Shown here: positions 9,438-18,683 of the stretch, piece by piece | How the letters are laid out: each line of letters begins with the position of its first letter | Numbering within the stretch: position 1 is the stretch's first letter | NCBI RefSeq assembly: GCF_001690185.1 | Contig: NZ_LZGN01000028.1 | Coordinates: 1-64,000, forward strand | Length of the DNA stretch: 64,000 bases | Reading direction: 5' to 3' | Origin: Gilliamella sp. wkB308 | GTDB taxonomy: Bacteria > Pseudomonadota > Gammaproteobacteria > Enterobacterales > Orbaceae | The notes under the pieces: generated by a model | What the model saw: only the letters and a program-made list of their open reading frames with translations | Database searches by the model: none | What the model was told of the DNA's origin: nothing | Made by a program: the position numbers and the translations under genes

Positions 9438-10469
9438 CTATAAACTCACTCGAGCTTGGATGACTGGCTCTAATGGGGATAATATAGGTTCAATCCAATC
9501 CGTTTTGTTATTTAATTTATGTGATATTAAAGTCGCCGTATATTCTCCAATCTGTTTGGAAGGTAATGCGACAGTCGTTAATGGTGGAAAGCTTACTTCA
9601 CTAAACTCATTATTACCAAATCCACTTACCGCCAATTGATAAGGGACACGAATATGCCGACGTTGACATTCATAAAGCACACCACACGCTAATTCATCAG
9701 TCGTACATATTAAAGCGTCAAGTTCAGGCCAGTTGAGTAATATGTCGGAGAGCAAATCGGAACCCGTACTAAAGTTAGCAGGTTTAGCAGCATTAATTAC
9801 TCTATGATTGGGTAAATGATAAGTTAGCATTGCTTTATGCCAACCATGCAAACGCTGTTGAAAAAAATGATTTTGTTGATTAGCACATAACAAACCAATA
9901 TGGCGATAACCTTTTTTAATCGCATACTCGGTAAGCATATACATAGCTAAACAATCATCTATTTCGACGTTTAAATCTATTAAGTCCTCATATTGCTTGC
10001 CAATATTCATAATCGGTATTGTTTTGTAATTGATGATTTGTTGAATTAACGCTTCATCTTCAACATGAAAGAACAAAATTGCTTCAAGCTGATAACTACT
10101 TAACGTATTAACTAATTGCGATTCGCATTTGTAATAATGGCACAATTCGATAATTAATGTCGTATAACCTTCTTTTGCTAAGTGGGTTTGCAAAGTATTA
10201 AGTAAAATTTGTGCTGAATGATCATATATTTTAGAAGTAATGACCGCGATAACTTTAATCGCCGATGCAGAAGCCAGTAAGCTTGCTGCGACATTAGGTT
10301 TATAACCCAATGTCGCAATTGCCAATTGAATTTTTTGACGGAGCTTATCCGAAACTTGCTCAGGAGTCCGTAAAGCTCTTGATACCGTCATAGCCCCCAC
10401 ACCAGCATGTTTCGCAACATCAAACAAGGTGATCTGCCCAGTACTCTTACGCTTTTTTATATCCTGCAT
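9438..10469 (-). CDS. LacI/GntR-family repressor of the adjacent PTS operon
   Basis: The 343-residue protein has an N-terminal LacI helix-turn-helix at about 13-40 (LFDVAKHAGVGAMTVSRAL), a hinge, then a periplasmic-binding-like effector domain from about residue 65. The layout and phrases such as EQVS, LGYKPN and LDALICTTDELACGVLYECQRR resemble E. coli GntR/IdnR. It is divergent from the PTS genes starting at 10793, with a 14-bp palindrome between them, so repression of that operon is the natural inference. The effector is unknown, probably the transported sugar or its phosphate. Confidence 0.88.
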   Translation of the reverse strand: MQDIKKRKSTGQITLFDVAKHAGVGAMTVSRALRTPEQVSDKLRQKIQLAIATLGYKPNVAASLLASASAIKVIAVITSKIYDHSAQILLNTLQTHLAKEGYTTLIIELCHYYKCESQLVNTLSSYQLEAILFFHVEDEALIQQIINYKTIPIMNIGKQYEDLIDLNVEIDDCLAMYMLTEYAIKKGYRHIGLLCANQQNHFFQQRLHGWHKAMLTYHLPNHRVINAAKPANFSTGSDLLSDILLNWPELDALICTTDELACGVLYECQRRHIRVPYQLAVSGFGNNEFSEVSFPPLTTVALPSKQIGEYTATLISHKLNNKTDWIEPILSPLEPVIQARVSL

Positions 10470-10644
10470 GTTTTATCTCAATTAATGTTAACCCTTTTAT
10501 TTATCTGCCTATTTGCCCAAAGAATAATGAACTAAATTTTTTTATGGCTAGCAATCAAGAGCAGATTGTTTAAGCTGTTTTTTAATCATGATTATCGATA
10601 TAATATTAGTACTCTAAAAAAATATTTTTTTATCCATTCACTAA

Positions 10645-10666
10645 AAATGTTATCTGTATCACAAAA
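10645..10666 (+). promoter_or_regulatory. CRP-like site upstream of the PTS operon
   Basis: The core TGTTA-TCTGTA-TCACA (10648-10663) matches the CRP core TGTGA-N6-TCACA at 9 of 10 positions, and the A-rich flank also fits. It lies about 35 bp upstream of the palindromic operator, a position suitable for activation of the rightward operon. Confidence 0.55.
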
Positions 10667-10688
10667 CAGATAAATTTTATATTAACTT

Positions 10689-10702
10689 TGATAGCGCTAT
10701 CA
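10689..10702. promoter_or_regulatory. Palindromic operator, probable LacI-family target
   Basis: TGATAGCGCTATCA is a perfect 14-bp palindrome with the central CG step usual for LacI-family operators. It overlaps a possible -35 (TTGATA at 10688) of the PTS operon. The repressor gene lies immediately to the left. Confidence 0.7.
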
Positions 10703-10792
10703 CATTTCTATTATTTTTTCGTTTCTATTATTGTGCAGTATGTTAATTTTTGGCAAAGACAGTAACTTTATATCGGTTTTAATGGAGGAAAA

Positions 10793-11236
10793 ATGTTAGG
10801 TAAATGGTTAACCAACCAAACAGTCAATATTATTGATTCGGTTAAAGACTGGAAAGAAGCAATACAACTTTGTGCAACACCATTGTTAAAAAATAATGCC
10901 ATTTCACAAAATTACGTGGATGCTATTTTTCAGTTACACGAATCAATAGGACCTTACTACGTTTTGGCACCCGGTATTGCTATGCCACATGCCAGACCTG
11001 AACAGGGTGTAAATCAATTAGGATTGTCAATGTTATTGGTCAAGCAAGGCGTTAAATTCAATTCAGAAGATAATGACCCTGTTTATTTAGTGACTTTATT
11101 AGCGGCCAATGATAGTACCAGTCACATTGAAATGTTAACGCAATTAGCAACACTCTTCGGTGAATCAAACGATATGCAGACCATTTTTAAAGCACAACAT
11201 CGTGATGAAATCTTGGCTGTGATTGATCAATATTAA
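10793..11236 (+). CDS. PTS EIIA component, ascorbate (UlaC/SgaA) type
   Basis: This 147-residue cytoplasmic domain of the mannitol/fructose-type IIA fold accepts phosphate from HPr and passes it to the IIB protein. The phosphorylation site is His66 in GIAMPHARPEQG, the usual PHAR context. GGAGG is placed 5 bases before the ATG. It is the first gene of a IIA-IIB-IIC operon. The E. coli ula order is IIC-IIB-IIA and comes with the catabolic genes ulaDEF, all absent here, so the sugar cannot be named. Confidence 0.88.
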   Translation: MLGKWLTNQTVNIIDSVKDWKEAIQLCATPLLKNNAISQNYVDAIFQLHESIGPYYVLAPGIAMPHARPEQGVNQLGLSMLLVKQGVKFNSEDNDPVYLVTLLAANDSTSHIEMLTQLATLFGESNDMQTIFKAQHRDEILAVIDQY

Positions 11237-11268
11237 ATTAAATAGAAATGAGTAAAAGGATAAACAAT

Positions 11269-11541
11269 ATGAAAATTATGGCAGTTTGTGGTTCAGGTCT
11301 TGGTAGTAGTTTTATGGTTGAAATGAATATCAAAAAAGTCCTAAAAAAATTAAATATTGATGCAGAGGTTACACATGCTGATTTAGCTTCAGCAACACCC
11401 GATCAAGCTGATCTGTTTGTCATGACAAAAGATTTAGCCACCAGTTCTGGGATTCCTGCCGATAAATTAGTGGTGTTAAACAATATTATTGATATCAACG
11501 ATTTAGAACAAAAACTCGTTGAGCATTTTGCCAAGAACTGA
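11269..11541 (+). CDS. PTS EIIB component, ascorbate (UlaB/SgaB) type
   Basis: A 90-residue IIB domain. The phospho-cysteine is in the N-terminal loop AVCGSGLGSS. I start at the ATG at 11269 (MKIMAVCG) because AAAGGA precedes it at a good distance. The in-frame ATG at 11248 has no ribosome site and would add seven residues not usual for the family. It lies 32 bp after the IIA gene and 21 bp before IIC. Confidence 0.88.
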   Translation: MKIMAVCGSGLGSSFMVEMNIKKVLKKLNIDAEVTHADLASATPDQADLFVMTKDLATSSGIPADKLVVLNNIIDINDLEQKLVEHFAKN

Positions 11542-11562
11542 GCAAATCTTTGAGGAGTTACT

Positions 11563-12927
11563 ATGATTCAGGAAATAGTAAAATTTATTGTTGATATCCT
11601 AAAAGTACCTGCGGTGCTTGTTGGCTTAATCGCAATGGTAGGATTATTAGCTCAACGTAAATCATTTGCCGATACGGTAAAAGGAACCATTAAGACTATT
11701 TTAGGATTTTTGGTATTAGGTGGTGGTGCAACAGTACTTATTAGCGCAATTACACCATTAGGTATCATGTTTGAACAGGCGTTTAAACTTCAAGGAATTG
11801 TTCCTAATAATGAAGCTATTGTATCAATGGCATTAAATGAGTATGGCACAGCAACTGCATTAATTATGGCGTTCGGTATGATTGCCAATATTGTTGTTGC
11901 CCGATTTACACGATTAAAATTCATCTTTCTAACCGGCCATCATACTTTTTATATGGCTTGTATGATTAGTATTATTTTAACCGTCTCAGGGTTTCAAGGT
12001 TGGCAATTAGTCTTTACTGGCGCATTAGTTTTAGGGTTAATTATGGCGTTTTTCCCTGCTTTAGCTCAACCACAAATGCGAAAAATTACCGGTAACGATG
12101 ATGTCGCATTTGGTCACTTTGGTACGCTAGGTTATGTCTTAGCTGGTTGGCTTGGTATGGGAGTTGGCAAAGGGTCTCGTTCAACTGAAGAGATGAACTT
12201 ACCCAAAAATTTGAGCTTTTTACGTGACAGCTCAATTTCAATCTCGTTAACCATGATGATTATTTACCTTATTTTAGCCGTATTTGCCGGTTCAGATTAT
12301 GTTGAAAACAATCTTAGTCATGGTGATAATTATTTAGTTTATGCCATTATTGAGGCGATCACTTTTGCAGCAGGTGTCTTTATCATATTGCAAGGTGTAC
12401 GTCTAATTCTTGCCGAAATTGTCCCCGCATTTACAGGATTTTCAGAAAAATTAGTCCCTAACGCCAAACCTGCTTTAGATTGCCCTGTCGTATTTCCTTA
12501 TGCTCCTAATGCGGTATTAATTGGCTTTTTATTTAGCTTTTTGGGTGGATTAGTTGGATTATTTGTTTTAGGTCAACTTAACGCGGTACTCATTTTACCG
12601 GGTGTGGTTCCACATTTCTTCTGTGGTGCAACTGCTGGGGTATTTGGTAACGCAATGGGCGGTCGCCGTGGGGCAATGCTTGGTGCATTTGCTAATGGTT
12701 TATTAGTGACCTTTTTACCCGTGGTATTGTTACCTGTACTAGGATCACTTGGTTTTGCTAATACCACGTTTTCTGATGTCGATTTTTGTGGTGTAGGTAT
12801 TTTACTTGGTAATATGGCAAAATGGTTAAATAAAGATGTTATTATGATGATTATTGTTGCTATTTTTGCTTTATTAGTCGTGTATAACTATGTGGCTAAA
12901 CCGAAAAGCAAGAATCAGACCAAATAA
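11563..12927 (+). CDS. PTS EIIC permease, ascorbate (UlaA/SgaT) family
   Basis: The 454-residue integral membrane protein has about ten hydrophobic segments. The early segment TVKGTIKTILGFLVLGGGA, the FLTGHHTFYMACMI stretch, and VFPYAPNAVLIGF with HFFCGATAGVFGNAMGG are characteristic of the SgaT/UlaA group (E. coli UlaA 465). GAGGAG precedes the start. A strong hairpin at 12964 ends the operon. The family is known for L-ascorbate but includes transporters of undefined sugars. The LacI-type regulator instead of UlaR argues against assuming ascorbate. Confidence 0.9.
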   Translation: MIQEIVKFIVDILKVPAVLVGLIAMVGLLAQRKSFADTVKGTIKTILGFLVLGGGATVLISAITPLGIMFEQAFKLQGIVPNNEAIVSMALNEYGTATALIMAFGMIANIVVARFTRLKFIFLTGHHTFYMACMISIILTVSGFQGWQLVFTGALVLGLIMAFFPALAQPQMRKITGNDDVAFGHFGTLGYVLAGWLGMGVGKGSRSTEEMNLPKNLSFLRDSSISISLTMMIIYLILAVFAGSDYVENNLSHGDNYLVYAIIEAITFAAGVFIILQGVRLILAEIVPAFTGFSEKLVPNAKPALDCPVVFPYAPNAVLIGFLFSFLGGLVGLFVLGQLNAVLILPGVVPHFFCGATAGVFGNAMGGRRGAMLGAFANGLLVTFLPVVLLPVLGSLGFANTTFSDVDFCGVGILLGNMAKWLNKDVIMMIIVAIFALLVVYNYVAKPKSKNQTK

Positions 12928-12963
12928 TAATCATTCTTTGTTTTGTATCCATTAAAATCCATC

Positions 12964-12995
12964 GAAATTGCCAGACTACACAGTCTGGCAATTTC
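12964..12995 (+). terminator. Hairpin ending the PTS operon
   Basis: The 14-bp perfect stem GAAATTGCCAGACT/AGTCTGGCAATTTC has a 4-base ACAC loop, 37 bp after the IIC stop. The T tract is poor (ATTTC), so it may act as a terminator or an RNA-stabilising end. Confidence 0.65.
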
Positions 12996-13039
12996 ATAAC
13001 AAGGGACTTTAAACTGTTATGTTTTTAAGAGAATAAACA

Positions 13040-13591
13040 ATGAATGATAACCAACAAGATAAAATTCATGTCACTGAACATATCTATCTTAGTCCTGCAA
13101 CAACTGATTATGCCAACGCGTTATACCACATTATTGATTCAAATCGTTTCTTCTTTAGTCAATTTATGGCATGGCCAAAATTTGTCAAATGTGAGTCAGA
13201 TACAGCTAATTTTTTAGCAGATTGTTTTATCAAACATCAGCAAGATCAAACTAAAACCCATGTGGTTTTACATAATAATCTACCGGTTGGTCTACTTTCC
13301 TTTAATTATATTGATAAAAACAATAAAACAGCCTATCTCGGTTATTGGTTAGATGGCAAAGCACAAGGTAAGGGTATCATTACACAAGCTATCCAAGCAC
13401 TCACTCATCATTATGCTGTAAAAAAAATCATCAAACGCTTTGTCATTAAATGTGCTGTCACTAATTTGAAAAGTAATCAAGTCGCTAAGCGTTGTGGTTT
13501 TGATTATGAAGGAACACTAAAACAAGCCGAATATCTTAATGATGCGTTTTATGATCAAAATATCTATAGTTTAATTTCAAATTATATTTAA
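13040..13591 (+). CDS. RimL-like GNAT acetyltransferase
   Basis: The 183-residue protein resembles the RimJ/RimL branch of GNAT N-acetyltransferases: ALYHIIDSNRFFFSQFMAW near the start, YLGYWLDGKAQGKGIIT with the acetyl-CoA loop, then NLKSNQVAKRCGFDYEGTL. RimL acetylates the N-terminal serine of ribosomal protein L12; relatives act on other proteins or small molecules, so the substrate is uncertain. It is transcribed alone after the PTS operon and ends at a hairpin shared with the convergent permease gene. Confidence 0.82.
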   Translation: MNDNQQDKIHVTEHIYLSPATTDYANALYHIIDSNRFFFSQFMAWPKFVKCESDTANFLADCFIKHQQDQTKTHVVLHNNLPVGLLSFNYIDKNNKTAYLGYWLDGKAQGKGIITQAIQALTHHYAVKKIIKRFVIKCAVTNLKSNQVAKRCGFDYEGTLKQAEYLNDAFYDQNIYSLISNYI

Positions 13592-13604
13592 GCTAATTGT
13601 CATA

Positions 13605-13634
13605 AAAATAAACTGGCAATAGCCAGTTTATTTT
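13605..13634. terminator. Bidirectional terminator between acetyltransferase and permease genes
   Basis: The 13-bp perfect stem AAAATAAACTGGC/GCCAGTTTATTTT has a 4-base loop. It overlaps the stop codon of the minus-strand permease gene, so one hairpin serves both convergent genes. Confidence 0.75.
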
Positions 13635-15121
13635 ATGAATTGATTAAATAACATCAAAACTTTAAAAGCAAGTCCTGAACTCACGATATAACCATATGCA
13701 ATTAATCCGACAATGATAATTAATGAAGCATATGCAATAGAGTATTGTGTTTTGTTATGATATTTTTTCATTTCACCAAGCGAAAGTTCTTTGTTTTGAT
13801 TCTTTTTATGATAGTAGTAATATACTGGTAAGCCAATTAAGGTTAAAAAGATTGAAGCGATCCCATTTACAGTTTGATAAATCAACATACCATAAATAAC
13901 ATAAGCAGCCCCGCTTATAGCCACAATAGGAATAATAGGGTATCCAATAACTTTGTAAGGTCTAGGCACATCAGCATATTTTTTTCTGGCAATAATCACA
14001 CCAATAAAAGTCAGTAGATAAAATACCCAAATCGCAAACATTGAAATTTCTGATAACCGATCAGCATCCAGCAATATCGAATACAAGAATGAAAAAATAA
14101 CTAAGACAATAATAGCATTAACTGGGGAACGACTATCCTCATCAATCGTACTTAAAAAACGTGCCCCAATAATCGTACCTCGCTCAGCCATACTAAAAAT
14201 AGTTCGTGATAAGGTCATAATATAACCATTAATGCCACCCAGAATTGAGACCATAATACCAACGGCAACCAAGTTTCCACCGAATTCCCCAAACATGCGT
14301 TGTGAAGCAATAGCTGAGGCATCATGTTTTAGTGATACCATTTCCTGTACCGGAAATATTTTAAATAGTGCAATATTTATACAGGCATAGACAATAATTA
14401 AGAATAGGATTCCCAGAATGATTGCTTTAGGTAAAACTTTTGAAGGATTTCGGATTTCACCAGCTACAGAGGCGACTTGCGCCCAACCGTCATAAGCAAA
14501 CAGTGTCGCAAGAATGGCAACAGCGAAAGGTGCATAGGTTTCAATACCTTGTCCACTTGCACCAAGTAAGGCGACTTGTCCATTACCTTTCCAAAGACCA
14601 AAGATAGCTAATAAAAGGATAGGAATGAGTTTACAAATCGTTGCAAAGGTTTGTAAATAGCCTGCCTCTTTAACCCCTATTGCATTAATCAAGGCAATAA
14701 AACCTAACACACCTGCACTAACCGCCATTCGATAAGCTTCATCAATGTTAAATAATAAGCAAAAAACTGAGCTAAAATAGCCAACAAGTGCCCCAACTAA
14801 TGATGGCGCAAAAAGAACAGTGATCATCCAACCATAAAGGTGAGATACTTTCGCACCATAAATTTTTTCTAAATAAACTAACATGCCACCAGTTTTAGGA
14901 AACATCACCCCTAATTCACACAATGTTAGTCCACCACAAATAGAAAAAATACCGCCTATTATCCATGCTAGTAATGCATAATTATAATCACCAGCGACTT
15001 CTAACACTGCGGGTGGTTTCATAAAAGCCCCTGCTCCTAAAACCATTCCGACAACCAGTGATAATGCAGAAACTAGACCAAGATCTTTCCGCAATTTATT
15101 TTCTAAATTGTGATCTGACAT
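13628..15121 (-). CDS. APC-superfamily amino acid permease
   Basis: The 497-residue protein has about 12 transmembrane segments. The first holds the substrate-binding glycine motif VVGMVLGAGAFMKPP, and FAYDGWAQVASVAGEIRNPSKVLPKA is the conserved TM6 region of the APC/LAT type (SteT-like). It probably exchanges or imports an amino acid across the inner membrane; the substrate cannot be read from the sequence. It stands alone, with alcohol dehydrogenase upstream on the same strand about 200 bp away. Confidence 0.85.
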   Translation of the reverse strand: MSDHNLENKLRKDLGLVSALSLVVGMVLGAGAFMKPPAVLEVAGDYNYALLAWIIGGIFSICGGLTLCELGVMFPKTGGMLVYLEKIYGAKVSHLYGWMITVLFAPSLVGALVGYFSSVFCLLFNIDEAYRMAVSAGVLGFIALINAIGVKEAGYLQTFATICKLIPILLLAIFGLWKGNGQVALLGASGQGIETYAPFAVAILATLFAYDGWAQVASVAGEIRNPSKVLPKAIILGILFLIIVYACINIALFKIFPVQEMVSLKHDASAIASQRMFGEFGGNLVAVGIMVSILGGINGYIMTLSRTIFSMAERGTIIGARFLSTIDEDSRSPVNAIIVLVIFSFLYSILLDADRLSEISMFAIWVFYLLTFIGVIIARKKYADVPRPYKVIGYPIIPIVAISGAAYVIYGMLIYQTVNGIASIFLTLIGLPVYYYYHKKNQNKELSLGEMKKYHNKTQYSIAYASLIIIVGLIAYGYIVSSGLAFKVLMLFNQFIK

Positions 15122-15263
15122 AAATGTCCTCTTTGAGTAATAATCTATATTAAGGAAAATTTATTTATAATAGAAGTTTATGAATAAAATTCAAGAAAGA
15201 ATACTGTTAACTATCTGAAAAAAATTAAATTCATACAAAGAATGGGATTTTTATCTTTTAAAT

Positions 15264-15290
15264 ATAAAAAAGTCAGCATTAAGCTGACTT
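15264..15290 (-). terminator. adhP terminator
   Basis: The stem AAGTCAGC/GCTGACTT has a 5-base loop and, read on the minus strand, is followed by six T residues. It lies 35 bp after the adhP stop. Confidence 0.88.
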
Positions 15291-15324
15291 AAGCATATAA
15301 GTCGAAACCTTTTAGTTACTTTTT

Positions 15325-16359
15325 TTAGTTACTTCTTTTCATTTTCATATCAATGACCATACGCCCTTGAATTTTTCCTGCTTTCATTTCTTCGATCATA
15401 TCGTTGATATCTTCTAATGGTCTTTTTTCAACAATTGGGACAACTTTTCCTTCTGCACTAAATTGAAATGCTTCAGCAAGATCTTCTCGAGTCCCCACAA
15501 GCGAACCTAAAACTTGAATACCATCTAATACTGTTTTAGGAATACTTAAATCCATTGTTTCAGACGGCAAACCCAGTGCCACAACACGTCCTAAAGGACG
15601 AACAGATTCAACAGCCTGATTAAAACCGGTCTTAGTTACTGACGTCACCACAGCACCATGCGCACCACCGCCCGTATGTTGTTTTATATATGCCCCCACA
15701 TCGGCTATTTTTTTAGGATTAACGACTAAATCAGCTCCCAATTTTTTACACAACTCTAATTGACTATCACTATTACTAATTGCCACCACTTTGTTATTAA
15801 AGACTTTTTTTCCATACTCCACCGCCAAAGTCCCTAAGCCTCCAATACCAAATACCGCAAGCCATTGCCCTGGCTTGGTATCCGCAACTTTAATACCTTT
15901 ATAAGTGGTAACTCCGGCACACGTTACACTGGTTGCTTGAGCGGGATCTAGTCCTTCTGGAACTTTAACGGCATAATCAGCCTTAACAATACAAAATTCT
16001 GCCATACCTCCGTCAACGGTATAACCCGAATTTAACGCACTACGACAGAATGTTTCATTACCCGATATACAATATTCACAAGTCCCACAACCTGCATGAA
16101 ACCAAGCAATACTGACCCTATCGCCAACTTTTAAACTTTTTACATCGGGCGCAACTTTAGTCACTATACCGACACCTTCGTGACCAATTACTCTACCCGG
16201 CTTTTTACCAAAATCGCCCGAAGCGACATGAAGATCAGTATGGCAAAGACCGCAATATTCAACTTCAACTAAAGCTTCACCTGCTTCTAATGGACGGATA
16301 GGGATATCTTTAATGTCGACTTGACCATCGCACGCATTTCTTATAACAGCAGCTTTCAT
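15325..16359 (-). CDS. adhP: Zinc-dependent alcohol dehydrogenase AdhP
   Basis: A cytoplasmic medium-chain NAD-dependent ethanol/alcohol dehydrogenase of 344 residues (E. coli AdhP 336). Catalytic zinc ligands are Cys39 in CGLCHTDLH and the His of GHEGVG. The structural zinc cysteines are in [15 protein letters not shown]. The Rossmann loop is [13 protein letters not shown]. The terminal [20 protein letters not shown] and [11 protein letters not shown] match AdhP. Single gene with its own terminator. It would reoxidise or produce NADH in a fermentative life style. Confidence 0.95.
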   Translation of the reverse strand: MKAAVIRNACDGQVDIKDIPIRPLEAGEALVEVEYCGLCHTDLHVASGDFGKKPGRVIGHEGVGIVTKVAPDVKSLKVGDRVSIAWFHAGCGTCEYCISGNETFCRSALNSGYTVDGGMAEFCIVKADYAVKVPEGLDPAQATSVTCAGVTTYKGIKVADTKPGQWLAVFGIGGLGTLAVEYGKKVFNNKVVAISNSDSQLELCKKLGADLVVNPKKIADVGAYIKQHTGGGAHGAVVTSVTKTGFNQAVESVRPLGRVVALGLPSETMDLSIPKTVLDGIQVLGSLVGTREDLAEAFQFSAEGKVVPIVEKRPLEDINDMIEEMKAGKIQGRMVIDMKMKRSN

Positions 16360-16855
16360 TTCTTTCTCCTGAATAATTAAAATTTAACTCATAATTGTAT
16401 TTATTTTAGCCTTATTTTTATGAAAAAATATGCTCATCTTCAAAGTTTTAAAAAAATATATATCCTATTTTATATATTTATATTGCATAGAAACCTATGA
16501 CGATGATTAATCTCACTATTTAGAATTTGCATTTTTATTTCAATTTAAATAGTGCCGATAGATGAAGTAAGAGTGGTTTTGCCTTAGGACTACTGTTTAG
16601 TACAGTCTTAGAATAACAAATATGAATGTGTATTCATGTTAATTTAGCGGCAATGGCATCGACCACATTGGCAGATTTTAACGATTGTTCTAGAAAATAA
16701 TATCAAACTATCACATTTTATCATTATCCAGAAAGGGAACTAATGAACTGAAATTTAATCATTTTTAGCTTTAATCAAAACTAGCACTAAATGACTAATA
16801 AATCATCGAGTAATAAATCTACAATGAAAAATCTTTTTAAATGGAGAGTTGTAAA
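16360..16855. other. Intergenic region upstream of the aldolase gene
   Basis: About 495 bp separate the divergent adhP and aldolase genes. I see AT-rich sequence, a GGAGAG ribosome site at 16843, and a loose inverted repeat near 16584-16611 (CTTAGGACTACTGT / ACAGTCTTAG). A short minus-strand stretch near 16640-16705 could read as the end of a lost gene, but this is too short to support. Confidence 0.5.
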
Positions 16856-17896
16856 ATGGCTACAAAACGTATTTCTCGTGGTAAATTTACCCGTATGCAA
16901 CAATTATCAAACCAAGAAGGTATTATTGCTGCGTTAGCAATCGATCAGCGTGGTTCAATGGTTAAAATGATGGAAGCCGCCGTTGGTAAGGATCGTTATC
17001 ATATTGATATGGTGTATGAATTCAAAGAGCTTGTTTCTCAGGAATTAACAAAATATGTCAGTGCAATTTTGTTAGATGAAGAGTATGGCTTTAAAGGTAT
17101 GGCGAAAAAAAATCAAAATGCGGGTTTAATCATTTCTTATGAAAAAACGGGCTATGATGCTAACACACCCGGTCGTTTACCTGACGTATTACCGGAAGAT
17201 TCTTTACAACGTTTGTTAAAAAAAGGGGCAGATGCAGCCAAGGTTTTAGTCTATTACAACCCTGATGACCCACAAGATATTTTAGATAAAAAACATGCAT
17301 TTTTAGAACGTATTGGCGATGAAGCAAGAGCGGCTGATATTCCCCTCTTTGTTGAACCTATCGTGTATGATAACACGGTAACAGATGATAAAAGTCCTGA
17401 ATTTGCCAAAATCAAACCACAAAAAGTGATCAATACCATTAAAGAATTCACCAAAAATCACTATTACATTGATGTTTTAAAAGTCGAAGTTCCTGTACTT
17501 TTTAAACATGTTGAGGGCTTCAATGATAATAATGTTGTAGTGTATTCACAAAAACAAGCAGCGGATTATTTTAAACAAGCCAGCGATGCCGCCACGCGTC
17601 CTTTTATATATTTAAGTGCCGGTGTTCCGACCAAAACATTCCATCAAGAGTTAATTTTCGCGGGTGAAAATGGTGCTAAATATAGTGGTATTTTAGGTGG
17701 TCGTGCCACTTGGTTTGAAGGTGTTGCCGTTTATGCCAAAGAAGGCAAAGAAGGATTAAAACGCTGGTTAGATACCACCGGACGGGAAAACGTTGAAGAG
17801 CTCAATAAGATTTTAAAACAATATGCTACGCCATGGTATGACATATACGGCGGTAAAGACCAAATTGAAATCATTGATCTTAAATTAGGTAATTAA
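16856..17896 (+). CDS. LacD-family class I tagatose-1,6-bisphosphate-type aldolase
   Basis: The 346-residue protein is closely similar to Gram-positive LacD: QQLSNQEGIIAALAIDQRGSM near the start, SILLDEEYG-like AILLDEEYGF, and the Schiff-base Lys209 in YIDVLKVEVPV. The family splits ketose 1,6-bisphosphates into dihydroxyacetone phosphate and an aldehyde; YihT of the sulfoquinovose route is a relative. The ATG at 16856 is chosen because GGAGAG stands 7 bases before it. The earlier ATG at 16841 overlaps that site. No lacABC-type partners are nearby, so it is an orphan and its true substrate is open. Confidence 0.88.
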   Translation: MATKRISRGKFTRMQQLSNQEGIIAALAIDQRGSMVKMMEAAVGKDRYHIDMVYEFKELVSQELTKYVSAILLDEEYGFKGMAKKNQNAGLIISYEKTGYDANTPGRLPDVLPEDSLQRLLKKGADAAKVLVYYNPDDPQDILDKKHAFLERIGDEARAADIPLFVEPIVYDNTVTDDKSPEFAKIKPQKVINTIKEFTKNHYYIDVLKVEVPVLFKHVEGFNDNNVVVYSQKQAADYFKQASDAATRPFIYLSAGVPTKTFHQELIFAGENGAKYSGILGGRATWFEGVAVYAKEGKEGLKRWLDTTGRENVEELNKILKQYATPWYDIYGGKDQIEIIDLKLGN

Positions 17897-17981
17897 TCGC
17901 CCTGTTTCAACATGCTAACTACGATTTATCATGTTGTTAGCATGGGTTAATAATTATCGTATTCCTATTTTTTTAATTGTT

Positions 17982-18012
17982 AACTCATTAACCTAGGTTA
18001 ATGAGTTTTTTT
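17982..18012 (+). terminator. Aldolase gene terminator
   Basis: The 12-bp arms AACTCATTAACC/GGTTAATGAGTT are followed by a run of seven T. A separate hairpin (CATGCTAAC ... GTTAGCATG) precedes it just after the stop codon. Confidence 0.88.
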
Positions 18013-18030
18013 ACTTCACAATATTAGCAA

Positions 18031-18681
18031 TTATACGGCTTGATCAAAAAACAGATTAACCTTACTCTGTCTTGACATCGATTCCAGATAAGCTTTAATT
18101 TTAGGCGGAAAAGTCAAATTTTTTACACAAGTTAAATTACGTAATACAGGAAATAATAAGATATCATCCAATGATAAATTACCATTACAAGCATGTGCTG
18201 AAACAATCAGGGGTGCTAGTTTATCTAGAATGTTTGATACGGACATGACTAATTCATCAGTTTGTTCAAGACATGCATCAAACGAACCTATTTTTTTGGT
18301 TTTATTGGCAACAAAATCATCAATAGCATGTTGAGTTGCAAATTCCGCTAAACCGAGTTTAATATAGCGAGGACACTCTAATTTATAATCATAGTGTTGT
18401 AATTGCTTAATTAACGCTGATATTTCGGATGATTGTGATCCAACTAAAATTGGTTTGCCCCCATAATTATTGTCGATGTAATCCACAATATCTAAACTTT
18501 CTGGCATATAACTCCCGTCATCTTTTTGCAAAATCGGAACCATTTTTTCGCCGATCATGCTTTGAGGTGTTCCCGAATCATCACTAAGTAAAACGTGCTC
18601 TTCAACCGGTATATTTTTCAAACCAAAAATCATTCTTGCTCGTGCACAGAAAGGACAATGTTCATAAATATATAGTTTCAT
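18031..18681 (-). CDS. grxB: Glutaredoxin 2
   Basis: The 216-residue protein (E. coli Grx2 215) has a GST-like fold. It starts MKLYIYEHCPFCARARMIF with the redox site Cys9-Pro-Phe-Cys12, then VPILQKDDGSYMPESLDIVDY and the end QSKVNLFFDQAV, all close to E. coli. It reduces disulfides and mixed glutathione disulfides in the cytoplasm. AAGGAG overlaps the stop of the upstream membrane protein gene, two bases apart, so the two are co-transcribed and probably coupled. Confidence 0.95.
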   Translation of the reverse strand: MKLYIYEHCPFCARARMIFGLKNIPVEEHVLLSDDSGTPQSMIGEKMVPILQKDDGSYMPESLDIVDYIDNNYGGKPILVGSQSSEISALIKQLQHYDYKLECPRYIKLGLAEFATQHAIDDFVANKTKKIGSFDACLEQTDELVMSVSNILDKLAPLIVSAHACNGNLSLDDILLFPVLRNLTCVKNLTFPPKIKAYLESMSRQSKVNLFFDQAV

Positions 18682-18683
18682 TT

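Noticed and set aside
9367-9639. 90-residue plus-strand ORF
   Set aside because: Mostly antisense to the end of the LacI-type repressor, without a ribosome site.
10793-12927. Naming the PTS genes ulaC, ulaB and ulaA
   Set aside because: The family fits, but gene order, regulator and missing catabolic genes do not establish ascorbate as substrate.
16640-16705. Minus-strand stretch reading FLEQSLKSANVVDAIAAKLT before a stop
   Set aside because: It looks protein-like but a stop closes it just upstream; about 20 residues cannot support a pseudogene call.
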